A stretch of DNA of 64,000 nucleotides, taken from NCBI GenBank assembly GCA_910575565.1, contig CAJTFL010000009.1:1197-65196 (forward strand), read 5' to 3'. Position 1 is the first letter of the stretch. Each line of letters starts with the position of its first letter. The notes beneath the pieces are model-generated. The model was not told where the DNA came from, ran no database searches, and saw nothing but the letters and a program-made list of their open reading frames with translations. The translations under genes and the position numbers were made by a program. Below are positions 52,643 to 60,702 of the stretch, piece after piece. The DNA is from Lachnospiraceae bacterium. Its GTDB lineage: Bacteria; Bacillota; Clostridia; Lachnospirales; Lachnospiraceae.

Positions 52643-53828
52643 AATGGGAGATTCTGGAGGAAACGGCTTCCGCCTGGAAGTAAACATCCGAAAAGCCTTA
52701 AAGGAATATGACTTGGAGCTTTCCTTTTCCGTAGGGAAGGGCTGTTTGGGGATCTTGGGAGCTTCCGGCTGCGGAAAAAGCATGGCGCTAAAGTCGGTGG
52801 CAGGGATTGTTGCCCCGGATTCTGGGAGTATCCGGCTGTGCTCGGAAGGAGGAGGGGAATGTTTTTCGGAAAAGGTGCTGTTTGATGCCGGAAAACGGAT
52901 TAACTTACGCCCTCAAAGGCGGAGGGTAGGCTATTTGTTCCAGAATTACGCCTTATTTCCCAATATGACCGTTAGGGAAAATATTGCTTCCGGCCTTTCC
53001 CACCAGGAAAGCGGACGGGAGGGGAAAGCCGGGAGGGCTGGCAGCGGCGGGTGGAAGTTTTCCATGCCTTGGAGGCGTTTTCCGGACAGCCAGGGGCTTG
53101 TGGAAAAGCTTACGGAGCAGTTTCGTCTGAAAGGCCTGGAGAACCGGTATCCCAGGCAGCTTTCCGGAGGGCAGCAGCAGAGGGTGGCATTGGCAAGGAT
53201 CCTGGCCAGCCAGCCGGATGTGCTTTTGCTTGACGAGCCGTTTTCGGCTATGGACGCGTACTTAAAGGAAGGGCTGAGGCTGGAGCTTTCCCGCGTGCTG
53301 GAACGCTGCCAAAAGCCAGCCGTCCTAGTTACCCATGATCGGGATGAGGCTTACCAGCTTTGCCAGTATCTGCTGCTGATGGATAGGGGGAAGGTAATTG
53401 CACGGGGGAAAACTAAGGAGCTGTTTAACAATCCTGGTTCCTGCCAGGCAGCCAGGCTTACTGGCTGCAAAAATATTTCCCGGATCCGGATCCTGGGGGA
53501 TTACCAGGTGCAGGCGGTGGATTGGGGCGGCCTGGAGCTTACGGTAGGGCAGCCGGTGACGGAGGATGTTACGGCGGTGGGGATCCGTGCCCATGATTTT
53601 ATGCCCTTATCTTCCGCAGAGGCTAAAGCACGGCAGGGGCAGGCCGGAGCAAACTTGATTCCGGTAATGAATCCCAGGATTTCCCAGATGCCTTTTGAAT
53701 GGCAGATTACTATGGAAAATGGTTTGTGGTGGAAGCGGGAAAAGGGAGGGCGCGTTGGAGATGGGGCAGGGGAGGTTCCTAAGTGGCTTACGGTTGATCC
53801 CGCAGATGTGCTTTTGCTGCGCGGCTGA
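52629..53828 (+). CDS. modC: Molybdate ABC transporter ATPase
   Basis: About 399 residues from the ATG at 52629, which overlaps modB. Walker A GASGCGKSMA (near 39), Q-loop LFQNYALFPN, signature LSGGQQQRVALARIL, Walker B LLLDEPFSAMD, and the H-switch VTHDRDEAYQL. A C-terminal TOBE-like region follows (from ISRIRILGDYQV). The insert of Gly/Arg-rich residues between the Q-loop and signature is unusual. The stop TGA is part of a dispersed repeat end (GGCTGAAC). Confidence 0.93.
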   Translation: MVGSEMGDSGGNGFRLEVNIRKALKEYDLELSFSVGKGCLGILGASGCGKSMALKSVAGIVAPDSGSIRLCSEGGGECFSEKVLFDAGKRINLRPQRRRVGYLFQNYALFPNMTVRENIASGLSHQESGREGKAGRAGSGGWKFSMPWRRFPDSQGLVEKLTEQFRLKGLENRYPRQLSGGQQQRVALARILASQPDVLLLDEPFSAMDAYLKEGLRLELSRVLERCQKPAVLVTHDRDEAYQLCQYLLLMDRGKVIARGKTKELFNNPGSCQAARLTGCKNISRIRILGDYQVQAVDWGGLELTVGQPVTEDVTAVGIRAHDFMPLSSAEAKARQGQAGANLIPVMNPRISQMPFEWQITMENGLWWKREKGGRVGDGAGEVPKWLTVDPADVLLLRG

Positions 53829-53840
53829 ACGGACGGTAAG
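53816..53840. repeat. Solo right end of the dispersed repeat, overlapping the modC stop
   Basis: GCGCGGCTGAACGGACGGTA equals the right end and flank of copies A and C. The rest of the element is missing. The TGA of modC is inside it. Confidence 0.6.
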
Positions 53841-53901
53841 GCTTCCTTTGGAAAATCTGCCATCCGTTTTGCCGCGCCATTGGCAAAATCATGCATTAGT
53901 T

Positions 53902-53929
53902 ATAGAAGGAGAACCATAGAAGGAGAACC
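53902..53929. repeat. Duplicated ribosome binding site before xdhC
   Basis: ATAGAAGGAGAACC (53902-53915) is repeated exactly at 53916-53929, directly before the ATG at 53931. The second AAGGAG is at proper distance. A 14-bp tandem duplication. Confidence 0.75.
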
Positions 53930-53930
53930 G

Positions 53931-54989
53931 ATGAATGAATTTTATCAGGAAGTGAAAAAATGTTTAGCCCAGGGGAAGGAAGCCGTTTTGGCTACCATTA
54001 TTGCCAGCTCCGGTTCCACGCCACGCAAGGCTGGCTCCCAGATGTTAGTCAAGGCAGACGGGAGCATCCAGGGCTCCGTGGGAGGCGGGGCGGTGGAGCA
54101 CCAGGCCATTAACGCTGCGCTGGAAACGATGGGGAAAAAGAAATCCTGCAAGAAAGAGTTTTCCCTGACCAGGCAGCAGGCCGGGGATATAGGCATGGTC
54201 TGCGGCGGGCGGACAACGATTTATTTCCAGTATCTTAGCCCCCAAAACCGGGAATTCCTTCAGGTGTGGGACAGGCTGCTCAAGGCTCTGGAACGCAGGG
54301 AGGAAGGCTGGCTTTTGCTGGATATTACCAGGGAAGAGAGCTGGAAAATGGAAATTCATATCCATGAAAAGGGGGAAGAGCCAGATATTTTCGGAAAACA
54401 GGGCGGTTTAGCCAACCGGTTCAAGACGCCTGAAAGAATGCTTGGAGCCGGCGGCCAGGGTGTGCTGTGGGAAGAAGGGGGGAGAACCTGCTTTATCCAG
54501 CCAATCGGGCTGGCGGGAAGGGTGTATATTTTTGGCGCCGGCCACGTGGCAAAGGAGCTGGTTTTGGTGCTTTCCCATGTGGGCTTTTCCTGCGTGGTGA
54601 TGGACGACCGGGAAGAATTTGCAAACCCGCGGATGTTTCCGGACGCGGAGCGGATTGTGGTGGGGGACTTGGAGCGTATCGGCGACTACGTTTCCATAAA
54701 AGAGAAGGATTACGTCTGCATTATGACCAGAGGCCATCAGTACGATTACCTTGTGCAGAAACAGGTAATGTCCCTTCATCCATGCTACATTGGGGTGATG
54801 GGGAGCAAAAATAAGATCCAAGTGGTGTGGGAAAAATTAATGGAGGATGGATTTTCCAAAGAAGAGCTGGAATTTTGCCATATGCCTATAGGGACGGCCA
54901 TCTTAGCGGAAACCCCGGCGGAGATTGCCATCAGCATAGCGGGGGAGCTGATTCAGGTGAGGGCTTTGCGGACGGGGACGAAGAGGTAG
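53931..54989 (+). CDS. xdhC: XdhC-family protein
   Basis: 352 residues. XdhC proteins bind and protect molybdenum cofactor and help insert the sulfurated form into xanthine dehydrogenase-type enzymes. N-terminal domain: IIASSGSTPRKAGSQMLVKA, GSVGGGAVEHQ and GGRTTIYFQ. C-terminal Rossmann fold: YIFGAGHVAKELVLVLSHVG, VVMDDREEFAN, MTRGHQYDYLV and GVMGSKNKI. Intact. Its presence implies a molybdenum hydroxylase elsewhere in the genome, since none is in the window. Confidence 0.93.
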   Translation: MNEFYQEVKKCLAQGKEAVLATIIASSGSTPRKAGSQMLVKADGSIQGSVGGGAVEHQAINAALETMGKKKSCKKEFSLTRQQAGDIGMVCGGRTTIYFQYLSPQNREFLQVWDRLLKALERREEGWLLLDITREESWKMEIHIHEKGEEPDIFGKQGGLANRFKTPERMLGAGGQGVLWEEGGRTCFIQPIGLAGRVYIFGAGHVAKELVLVLSHVGFSCVVMDDREEFANPRMFPDAERIVVGDLERIGDYVSIKEKDYVCIMTRGHQYDYLVQKQVMSLHPCYIGVMGSKNKIQVVWEKLMEDGFSKEELEFCHMPIGTAILAETPAEIAISIAGELIQVRALRTGTKR

Positions 54990-55023
54990 ATTAGGGATGG
55001 ATTAAAGAAGGGGTAAAGGAACA

Positions 55024-55124
55024 TAAAAAGGCACACCAGCAGCCGCGTGCTCCCGGGGTTATTCGCGTGAGACCGGACACCGGCTATGCAGGCTAACCTG
55101 CACTCCTCCCAGAACTGGTGAACC
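55024..55124 (-). ncRNA. Candidate small structured RNA, about 100 nt
   Basis: On the minus strand a sigma-A promoter (below) is followed by a compact, highly paired segment: the closing helix CACCAG with CTGGTG, an inner hairpin GCAGGTTAGCCTGC, a second CCGGTGTCCGG, and a stem CGCG..CGCG around a loop with CCCCGGG. It ends in GGTGTGCC and TTTTT, a terminator-like run. It does not match tmRNA, SRP RNA, 6S RNA or RNase P by the conserved blocks I know. The span between xdhC and the next gene is otherwise empty. Function unknown. Confidence 0.6.
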
Positions 55125-55130
55125 ATTACC

Positions 55131-55159
55131 ATTATAAGGCAGTGTAAAGAATTTGTAAA
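55131..55159 (-). promoter_or_regulatory. Promoter of the candidate small RNA
   Basis: On the minus strand: TTTACA (55154-55159), exactly 17 bases, TATAAT (55131-55136). The predicted start (about 55124) lands at the base of the closing helix. Confidence 0.75.
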
Positions 55160-55245
55160 TCCTGAAAAATAAAAAGAATCCTATGGAAATTAACGCCGTT
55201 TTGTGTTAGAATCTGCTTGAAATCAGAAACTAGGAGGAAAATGTC

Positions 55246-55848
55246 ATGATTCAGAAAATGGCAGATTATCTGGGCGTAAGCCCAAAGGCAGTGATCATCG
55301 GGATTGTTGGCTTTATCATCGCGGCGATCATTGTCTACATCAAGATTTCCATTGATGAGAAGAAGGGGGTTAACAGCCAGGAGAAGGAAGATATCCGCAA
55401 GATTATCAGCAATTTAATTCCGGACGGCCAGCAGTATACGGCGGTTTACGCCCACAGCAAGGAAGTGTATGGCGGTGCAAGGATGAAAAGGGAAGTCTAC
55501 CATTACTATGCGGTAGGGTTTCGGCCGGATCAGACGGATCATATGTGGATCGTCCCTATCGGCGTGGAAGGTGGGAAGATCGTGTATACCCAGCCGGTAA
55601 AGGCAAGCGCCGAAAACCTTACCCACGTAAGCGGGAACGAGTATATGCTGGCGATGAATTTCCCGGATAAAAAGGCCAAATACATTATTTCCGTGGACGG
55701 GAGCAATACCAAGATGGGCAAGGAATGCCAGGTAAATATCCAGCAGCAGGAAGAGGCCAAGGCCTTTTATTCTTTTGCCAAGGCCTTTCAGGAGAATGTG
55801 AATGCCGCGTTAGGCGTAGATCAGAAAGGGCGTAAGCCGAAAAAATAA
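55246..55848 (+). CDS. Hypothetical membrane-anchored protein
   Basis: 200 residues. One membrane span near the N-terminus (VIIGIVGFIIAAIIVYIKI, about 15-33) then a soluble domain of mixed strands and helices with MWIVPIGVEGGKIVYTQPVK. AGGAGGAAAA precedes the ATG. No family recognised. It is followed by another membrane protein, 77 bases on. Confidence 0.75.
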   Translation: MIQKMADYLGVSPKAVIIGIVGFIIAAIIVYIKISIDEKKGVNSQEKEDIRKIISNLIPDGQQYTAVYAHSKEVYGGARMKREVYHYYAVGFRPDQTDHMWIVPIGVEGGKIVYTQPVKASAENLTHVSGNEYMLAMNFPDKKAKYIISVDGSNTKMGKECQVNIQQQEEAKAFYSFAKAFQENVNAALGVDQKGRKPKK

Positions 55849-55925
55849 CGAAAAATAATAAAATGATACCAGGGGCAAAAACCTTTTGACCCCAACATCA
55901 TAAAATACAGTTAAGGGGAGAGATT

Positions 55926-56609
55926 ATGGACATTAAAAAGTTATTTCGCAGTATTGGCAGGGATACGTTGATGCTTTTAGTTCTTGGAGGTATGCTGATT
56001 TATCTGTCCGCAGAGGATTTTGTGGTTTCTTTTAAACCGGCGGTTTCTTTTCAGGATATGCTGGAAGGCACAAAGGTGAAAGAAGGAAGCCATGTGGCAG
56101 GGGACGTGGTGTATTCCCTGGGTTACTTTGCTTCGGAAACTACATATACCAAGTACAAGGACGGATCCCGCAGCGGCGATCGGAAGAATGGAAATTATTA
56201 CCTAATCCCAACGGCGGAAGGGTTTGTGGGCTTAAAGTCCCGCCAGGCGGATGTGGCCGGCTTGGATAAACTAAGCGAGGAAACCTATAACTGTATAGAA
56301 AATGGCACTGAACCGGCCACAAAGGTTTTCATGGAGGGCACGGTTCATGCCATGGAAAGCGATGTTGCGAAATATTACCGGGAATGCCTTCAGGAGCAGG
56401 GACTTACCGACGCAGAGGTTGAAGCCCTTGGGCAGCCGCTGGTGATCAAGTACGTCAGCTTTAATGCGGTGCGGATTATGTTTGCCCTTGGGATCGTGCT
56501 TTTGCTGATTATGGTTCTGCTTATCCGCGTCAGATACCGCAGGGAAATGCGGGGGTCGGGTCTTGCAAAGGCAGAGGATCTGCCAAGTACGCCGCCAAGT
56601 GCCCAGTAG
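55926..56609 (+). CDS. Hypothetical membrane protein with two spans
   Basis: 227 residues. A short cytoplasmic start (MDIKKLFRSIGRD) and a span (LMLLVLGGMLIYLS), then an extracytoplasmic domain of about 150 residues (YSLGYFASETTYTKYKDG and similar), and a second span near the end (MFALGIVLLLIMVLLIR). A GGGGAGAG site precedes the ATG. The family is not clear to me. Confidence 0.75.
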   Translation: MDIKKLFRSIGRDTLMLLVLGGMLIYLSAEDFVVSFKPAVSFQDMLEGTKVKEGSHVAGDVVYSLGYFASETTYTKYKDGSRSGDRKNGNYYLIPTAEGFVGLKSRQADVAGLDKLSEETYNCIENGTEPATKVFMEGTVHAMESDVAKYYRECLQEQGLTDAEVEALGQPLVIKYVSFNAVRIMFALGIVLLLIMVLLIRVRYRREMRGSGLAKAEDLPSTPPSAQ

Positions 56610-56638
56610 CAGGCTGGCAGTTGGCGGAGCAGATTTCT

Positions 56639-57760
56639 TTAAACAGGAAACAGGCTTAACTGGGTATACTCATACCCCCGCTTATAGGCCGGGATAATGT
56701 CATTCATCCGGTATAAAATCTTTTTTGCTTCACAGGCGCGGGAAAATTCCCCCCACAATTTTTTGGCGCGGGGGCTTGTGCACCAGTAGGCGTTTCCGTA
56801 GCGTTTCAGGTACTTAGACCGCAAGGCTTGGCCAGGAAAAATGGCTTCCAGTCGGTCTAAGTACCATTCTTTTTGCCTGTCCCGCAGAGTCATCCCGAAA
56901 GCCGGGTAGATAAACCTGGCTCCCGCTTCGCTGGCCATGGAAACCAGCTTCAGGATATCCGACGGGTTATCTTCAATAAAGGGGAGGACGGGCATTAGCA
57001 GGATTCCCGCAAAAAGCCCGCGCCCGGCCAGGCGGGAAATCAATTCCATCCGCTCTGAGGACAGGGGTGCGCCAGGCTCCAGCTTTGCTGCCAGTTCATC
57101 CCTCGGGGTGGTAATGGTCACTTTGCAGAGGACAGGGGAGTGCTCCTTAATGCTTTCCAGGATATCCGCATCCCGTTCTAAGAGGGTGCTTTTGGTGGCA
57201 ATAGCCATCCCGAAGCCAAAGGCGTCCGCCAGCTCTAAGGCATGGCGGGTAAGGAGCAGCCCGGACTCGAAAGGATTGTAGGGATCGCTCATGGATCCTG
57301 TCCCGATAACCCCGGTTTTTGCCTTCCGGCGCAGATCATCCCGGATAATGGCTAAGGCATTTTCTTTCGTCCGCACCTGGTCAAAGTCTTCGATCTGGTA
57401 GCAGGCAGAACGGCTGTCGCAGTAAATGCACCCATGGCAGCAGCCGCGGTAAATATTCATATTGTAATCAATGCCAAACCAGCTTTGATCCTTTGTCTTG
57501 GTGACGATATGCTTGGCGGGGATATGCTGGATGGGTTTTGGCGGTATGGCTGGAGATTGCTGCGGTGTTTTCTGTTGCGGCATGGCAGGCTCGCGTTGGT
57601 GTGTTTTCTGTTGCGGCATGGCAGGCTCGCGTTGGTGTGTTTTCTGTTGCGGCATGGCAGGCTCGCGTTGTGGTGTTTTCTTTTGCCTCATGGCAGGATC
57701 TTGTTGCGTTGCCGTATTCTGTGGCATGGTGGGAGTTTGTTGTTTGTCTGCTTCTTGCAT
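56639..57760 (-). CDS. SPL-like radical SAM protein with repeat-bearing N-terminus
   Basis: 373 residues. The radical SAM cluster motif is CCHGCIYC (C107, C111, C114), with NMNIYRGCCHGCIYCDS around it, as in the spore photoproduct lyase-like family (used across Clostridia, substrate often unknown). The N-terminal ~75 residues are low-complexity repeats of QQKTHQREPAMP, arising from a 36-bp DNA repeat. Its start codon overlaps the stop of the upstream nucleotidyltransferase gene, so the two are coupled. Function in this context is unknown. Confidence 0.8.
   Translation of the reverse strand: MQEADKQQTPTMPQNTATQQDPAMRQKKTPQREPAMPQQKTHQREPAMPQQKTHQREPAMPQQKTPQQSPAIPPKPIQHIPAKHIVTKTKDQSWFGIDYNMNIYRGCCHGCIYCDSRSACYQIEDFDQVRTKENALAIIRDDLRRKAKTGVIGTGSMSDPYNPFESGLLLTRHALELADAFGFGMAIATKSTLLERDADILESIKEHSPVLCKVTITTPRDELAAKLEPGAPLSSERMELISRLAGRGLFAGILLMPVLPFIEDNPSDILKLVSMASEAGARFIYPAFGMTLRDRQKEWYLDRLEAIFPGQALRSKYLKRYGNAYWCTSPRAKKLWGEFSRACEAKKILYRMNDIIPAYKRGYEYTQLSLFPV
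57566..57709. repeat. 36-bp in-frame tandem repeat
   Basis: Three nearly identical units begin at 57566, 57602 and 57638, and a degenerate fourth at 57674. Each encodes 12 residues of the N-terminal tail of the radical SAM protein. Copy number is likely to vary between strains. Several spurious plus-strand frames arise here. Confidence 0.88.
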
Positions 57761-58701
57761 TATTTCTCCTCTTTCTGCTGGCTGCCAAAATATTTGGCAA
57801 AAAGCCGCCGGGCTTCCTGCCCCAGTTCTTTTTCCATAGCCAGGTATCGGTTTAAATAATCCTTAGATTTTGGGGTAAGCTGGGAAAATCCCCCTTCCGC
57901 CCCGCCGGATTTTGTCAACAGCAGGGGAAAGCCCATCTGCCGTTCTGCGTCCTTTACGATTTTCCAGCCTTTGCTGTAGGACATATGCATCTGCCGGCAG
58001 GCGGTCTGCATGGAGCCGGTGTGGTCGATCAGGCTTAAAAACTGGGCGATTCCCGGGCCAAAAAAAATCTCGTCCTCTTCCAAATACAGATGGGAGACGC
58101 AGTGGAGGGGGATTTTCTGGGCGCGCCCATAGCCGGTTTGGCAGTCTTCTTCCCGTTCTACCGAAAGGATGATTCCTTGATCCTCCACCGGGATCTCCTC
58201 CACGTAAGGGGCGATGGCTTCCTGGCGCAAGGCTCCCCTAAGCCCCTTTGGTCCGTGGTAGCTTAACAGGGCAGGGATAAAGCTTGCCGAGATCAGGATG
58301 GGATGGCCCCGCCTGCCCTGATAAACAGGACAGGCAGCTAAGCTGGCAGTGCTTAACAGCTGGCTGATGGTATCCCCCAGGAATAAGGGGTATTTTACCG
58401 GCAGGATCAGGATCCGCTGGCACAAATCTTCGATATAATTCAGTCCCATAACCACGCTGTCATACATCTGCGTGGTTTCATAGCCTGCATTCCGCAGGCA
58501 GATTACCCTCATTTTTGAAATATGTTTCTCCACGGCATCCCCATCCCGCCCAGTAATGACCACGATAGGATCCACGTCCGCCTGCTTCAGCAGGATAATA
58601 ATGCGCCGGATAATGGTGGTTCCGCCAACCGCCATCATAGGCTGGAAGGCTTCCTGGGGGATATGATGGCCGGCGGATAGGATTATGGCTCCGGTTTTCA
58701 T
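57760..58701 (-). CDS. MobA-like nucleotidyltransferase fused to a ModE-like HTH
   Basis: 313 residues from the ATG at 58701 (AAAGGAG eight bases upstream). The N-terminal NTP-transferase fold (MKTGAIILSAGHHIPQEAFQ, GRDGDAVEKHISK) resembles molybdenum cofactor cytidylyltransferases, though the GxGTRxG loop is weak. The C-terminal ~100 residues have DHTGSMQTACRQMHMSYSKG and WKIVKDAERQMGFPLL, which is the ModE/LysR-type winged helix. So one protein joins cofactor chemistry and molybdate-type regulation. Adjacent to Mo genes. Confidence 0.75.
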   Translation of the reverse strand: MKTGAIILSAGHHIPQEAFQPMMAVGGTTIIRRIIILLKQADVDPIVVITGRDGDAVEKHISKMRVICLRNAGYETTQMYDSVVMGLNYIEDLCQRILILPVKYPLFLGDTISQLLSTASLAACPVYQGRRGHPILISASFIPALLSYHGPKGLRGALRQEAIAPYVEEIPVEDQGIILSVEREEDCQTGYGRAQKIPLHCVSHLYLEEDEIFFGPGIAQFLSLIDHTGSMQTACRQMHMSYSKGWKIVKDAERQMGFPLLLTKSGGAEGGFSQLTPKSKDYLNRYLAMEKELGQEARRLFAKYFGSQQKEEK

Positions 58702-58839
58702 GGCGGGGGCTCCTTTCTGGTTTGGGATGGGATAAAAGCGGATTGCTTCTGTAGTTTTTGCAGGCATTGAGTTAAGCGCTGTGTTTGCATGGCGCTTGAT
58801 GCGTGGCTTTTCGATGTTGTATGGAATGCTGCTGGTATT

Positions 58840-58868
58840 AGTATAGCGAATAAATGGTAAGAATACAA
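58840..58868 (-). promoter_or_regulatory. Promoter of the nucleotidyltransferase-ModE gene
   Basis: On the minus strand: TTGTAT (58863-58868), 17 bases, TATACT (58840-58845). There is a 138-base leader to the start codon. Confidence 0.65.
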
Positions 58869-58912
58869 ATAGTTCTTGAGAAATATTGAGGAATAGATGA
58901 GGATATAGAAGA

Positions 58913-59074
58913 AATTAAGTAACAGTTCAGACGGGGCATCTTCTTGGCGTCTGCGCCGGACAAGAAGCTGGGATGTTCATCCGATGGGGAATTTGACATG
59001 AATTTGGACTTACAAGCAAGCTTGACCTTCCAAATTCATGTCAAATTCCCCGCCGTCTGAACTGTTACTTAATT
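58913..59074. repeat. 162-bp nested palindromic element
   Basis: Outer perfect arms of 22 bp (58913-58934, AATTAAGTAACAGTTCAGAC and the complement at 59053-59074). An inner perfect hairpin of 22 bp (58986-59007 with 59030-59051). A third hairpin (CTTCTTG with CAAGAAG) lies between. The three stems give a Y- or cruciform-shaped element. No protein is coded. 59075-59116 leads directly into the left recombination repeat. Confidence 0.9.
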
Positions 59075-59084
59075 AACGCAAATA

Positions 59085-59119
59085 AGGTGTCCGATTTAAT
59101 GATTCGGACACCTGTTTTT
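59085..59119 (+). terminator. Terminator before the recombinase segment
   Basis: AGGTGTCCGA (59085-59094) pairs perfectly with TCGGACACCT (59104-59113), followed by GTTTTT. The T-run touches the left 27-bp repeat. Confidence 0.8.
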
Positions 59120-59143
59120 CGTGGATTTCCTGAATCTGCGAAA
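59117..59143. repeat. Left 27-bp inverted repeat
   Basis: TTTCGTGGATTTCCTGAATC followed by TGCGAAA. The exact reverse complement is at 60703-60729, and the recombinase lies between. Likely crossover site. Confidence 0.9.
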
Positions 59144-59186
59144 AGAAGATCATGCTGCTTTATCGTTCAAATAAAGATGATTTATG

Positions 59187-59208
59187 CGTTGATCATATTG
59201 CATCAACG
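59187..59208. promoter_or_regulatory. Palindrome upstream of the recombinase
   Basis: CGTTGAT, eight bases, ATCAACG: perfect 7-bp arms in the 200-base leader of the recombinase gene. Candidate operator. Confidence 0.4.
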
Positions 59209-59355
59209 TAATTCTACCATATGTCGGGGAGAATTGCTACTAATTTTTTTCAATTTTCGATGAAAAATAAGGTAATGTAAGTTGGAAGTGGAAAAAAATC
59301 AGCTTTTTAGGGTCAGATTCATGGTCAAAATCCGGTGGAAAAGAGAGGGTACGTG

Positions 59356-60639
59356 ATGGCAAGGCATGGAGAGAACATCCGAAAGAGAAAAGACGGGCGC
59401 TGGGAAGGACGCTGCCTGATCTATGGCGAGGAAAAGGGGGAGAAGCGATATCGCTCGGTTTATGGCAGGACTTATGAAGAAGCCAGGGAGAAGCTAGGTT
59501 TTTTGAGAAGCCAGCAAAAGGAATTAATGATGGCGATTAATGAAAAGCCTGGCGAGGCAAAAAAATCCCTGGAGAAATCGGAGATGAAAGACGTATTGGG
59601 CAAAATGCCAAAAGAAAGCTGCTTATTCACCGAAATGGCCGAGAAATGGTTAGTTCAGGTAAAAGCAGCAAGAAAACCGTCAACTTATATAAAATACCGT
59701 TTGATTTATAAGAATCATTTAAAAGTTATATTTCAAGAAGCCAATATATCCCAGATCACGGAATGTTGTGTGCAGGAAAAGATTTCTGACCACTTTTCTG
59801 AGAGTGTGAGGAAAAGCATTTACTGCGTCCTGAATCAGGTTTTGAAATTCGTATTTCAAAATTACGCCATTGCTATGCCGTTTTTAAAAAGGCCATCGTC
59901 TCATGTTCCGAAAAAGCCGGTGGAAACTTTTACCAGGAAAGAGCAAGCAAAGCTTCTCTTGGAATTAAATAGTGACTGTGAATCCGATAGGTATAAGGCA
60001 GCAATTTTGCTGTGCCTTCATACGGGTTTACGTTTGGGAGAATTGTGCGCTTTGAAATGGGAAGATCTGGATATGGAAAATCAAATGATTGCCGTAAATC
60101 GAACGGTGCAAAGGCTTTATGTGGAGGACGCAGTTAGCCAGAGGAATACAGATAACTGGGAAAATTTGGAAAACCGTCGCAAAAAGCAGGAAAAGCAAAG
60201 GAAGACGATTTTAGCGGAAACGACGCCAAAAAGCGCTCATTCCAAACGGGAAATTCCATTGTCATCGGTAGTTTTTTCAATCATTAGTCATTTCCAAGAA
60301 AACCAAGATAAAACCAAAGAATACATATTTGGCGGTGATAAGCCTATGGAACCGAGGACGATACAAAATCATTTTCATAAGATTTTAAAATCAGCAGGAA
60401 TCAAATACAAAAATTTCCATGTTTTACGCCACACCTTCTCCACGAACTGCATTGAGGGAGGGACAGATGTGAAAAGCCTTAGTGAGCTTTTAGGGCATTC
60501 TGATGTGCAAATTACATTGAATCGGTATGTTCATCCGTCTATGGATACGAAGCGCAGGCATCTAAATGCGCTCTGTGCATTTTATAGCCAGATTCACGGC
60601 CAAGCCCATAGGGCAAATTCTAACGCAGCTTCCAATTAG
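59356..60639 (+). CDS. Tyrosine recombinase (integrase), complete
   Basis: 427 residues from the ATG at 59356. N-terminal arm-binding region (RKRKDGRWEGRCLIYGEE), SAM-like core-binding domain (CLFTEMAEKWLVQVKAARKP), and a catalytic domain with all key residues: R226 (HTGLRLGEL), H355 and R358 (HVLRHTFS), H381 (LLGHSD) and Y391 (LNRYVHP). It resembles Tn916/ICE-type integrases. It stands between perfect 27-bp inverted repeats with no excisionase gene beside it, which fits a DNA invertase role rather than element transfer. Two imperfect direct repeats (59315-59330, 60638-60653) also flank the gene. Confidence 0.9.
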   Translation: MARHGENIRKRKDGRWEGRCLIYGEEKGEKRYRSVYGRTYEEAREKLGFLRSQQKELMMAINEKPGEAKKSLEKSEMKDVLGKMPKESCLFTEMAEKWLVQVKAARKPSTYIKYRLIYKNHLKVIFQEANISQITECCVQEKISDHFSESVRKSIYCVLNQVLKFVFQNYAIAMPFLKRPSSHVPKKPVETFTRKEQAKLLLELNSDCESDRYKAAILLCLHTGLRLGELCALKWEDLDMENQMIAVNRTVQRLYVEDAVSQRNTDNWENLENRRKKQEKQRKTILAETTPKSAHSKREIPLSSVVFSIISHFQENQDKTKEYIFGGDKPMEPRTIQNHFHKILKSAGIKYKNFHVLRHTFSTNCIEGGTDVKSLSELLGHSDVQITLNRYVHPSMDTKRRHLNALCAFYSQIHGQAHRANSNAASN

Positions 60640-60662
60640 ATTTATGGTCAAATTTGTGGTCA

Positions 60663-60695
60663 GGCAAATGAGAAACCGTTGATTTGCCAGGCTTT
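60663..60695 (+). terminator. Terminator of the recombinase gene
   Basis: GGCAAAT (60664-60670), a 12-base loop and ATTTGCC pair perfectly, followed by AGGCTTTTCTTT. It lies inside the right inverted repeat, so the recombinase mRNA should not run into the next gene. Confidence 0.6.
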
Positions 60696-60702
60696 TCTTT
60701 GC

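Noticed and set aside
55024..55124. Identification of the small RNA as SRP RNA or 6S RNA
   Set aside because: It lacks the SRP apical GGAAG/AGCA blocks and is too short and wrongly shaped for 6S RNA.
57434..57859. Three overlapping plus-strand frames of 105-141 codons with repeated motifs
   Set aside because: They are the complement of the 36-bp coding repeat in the radical SAM gene.
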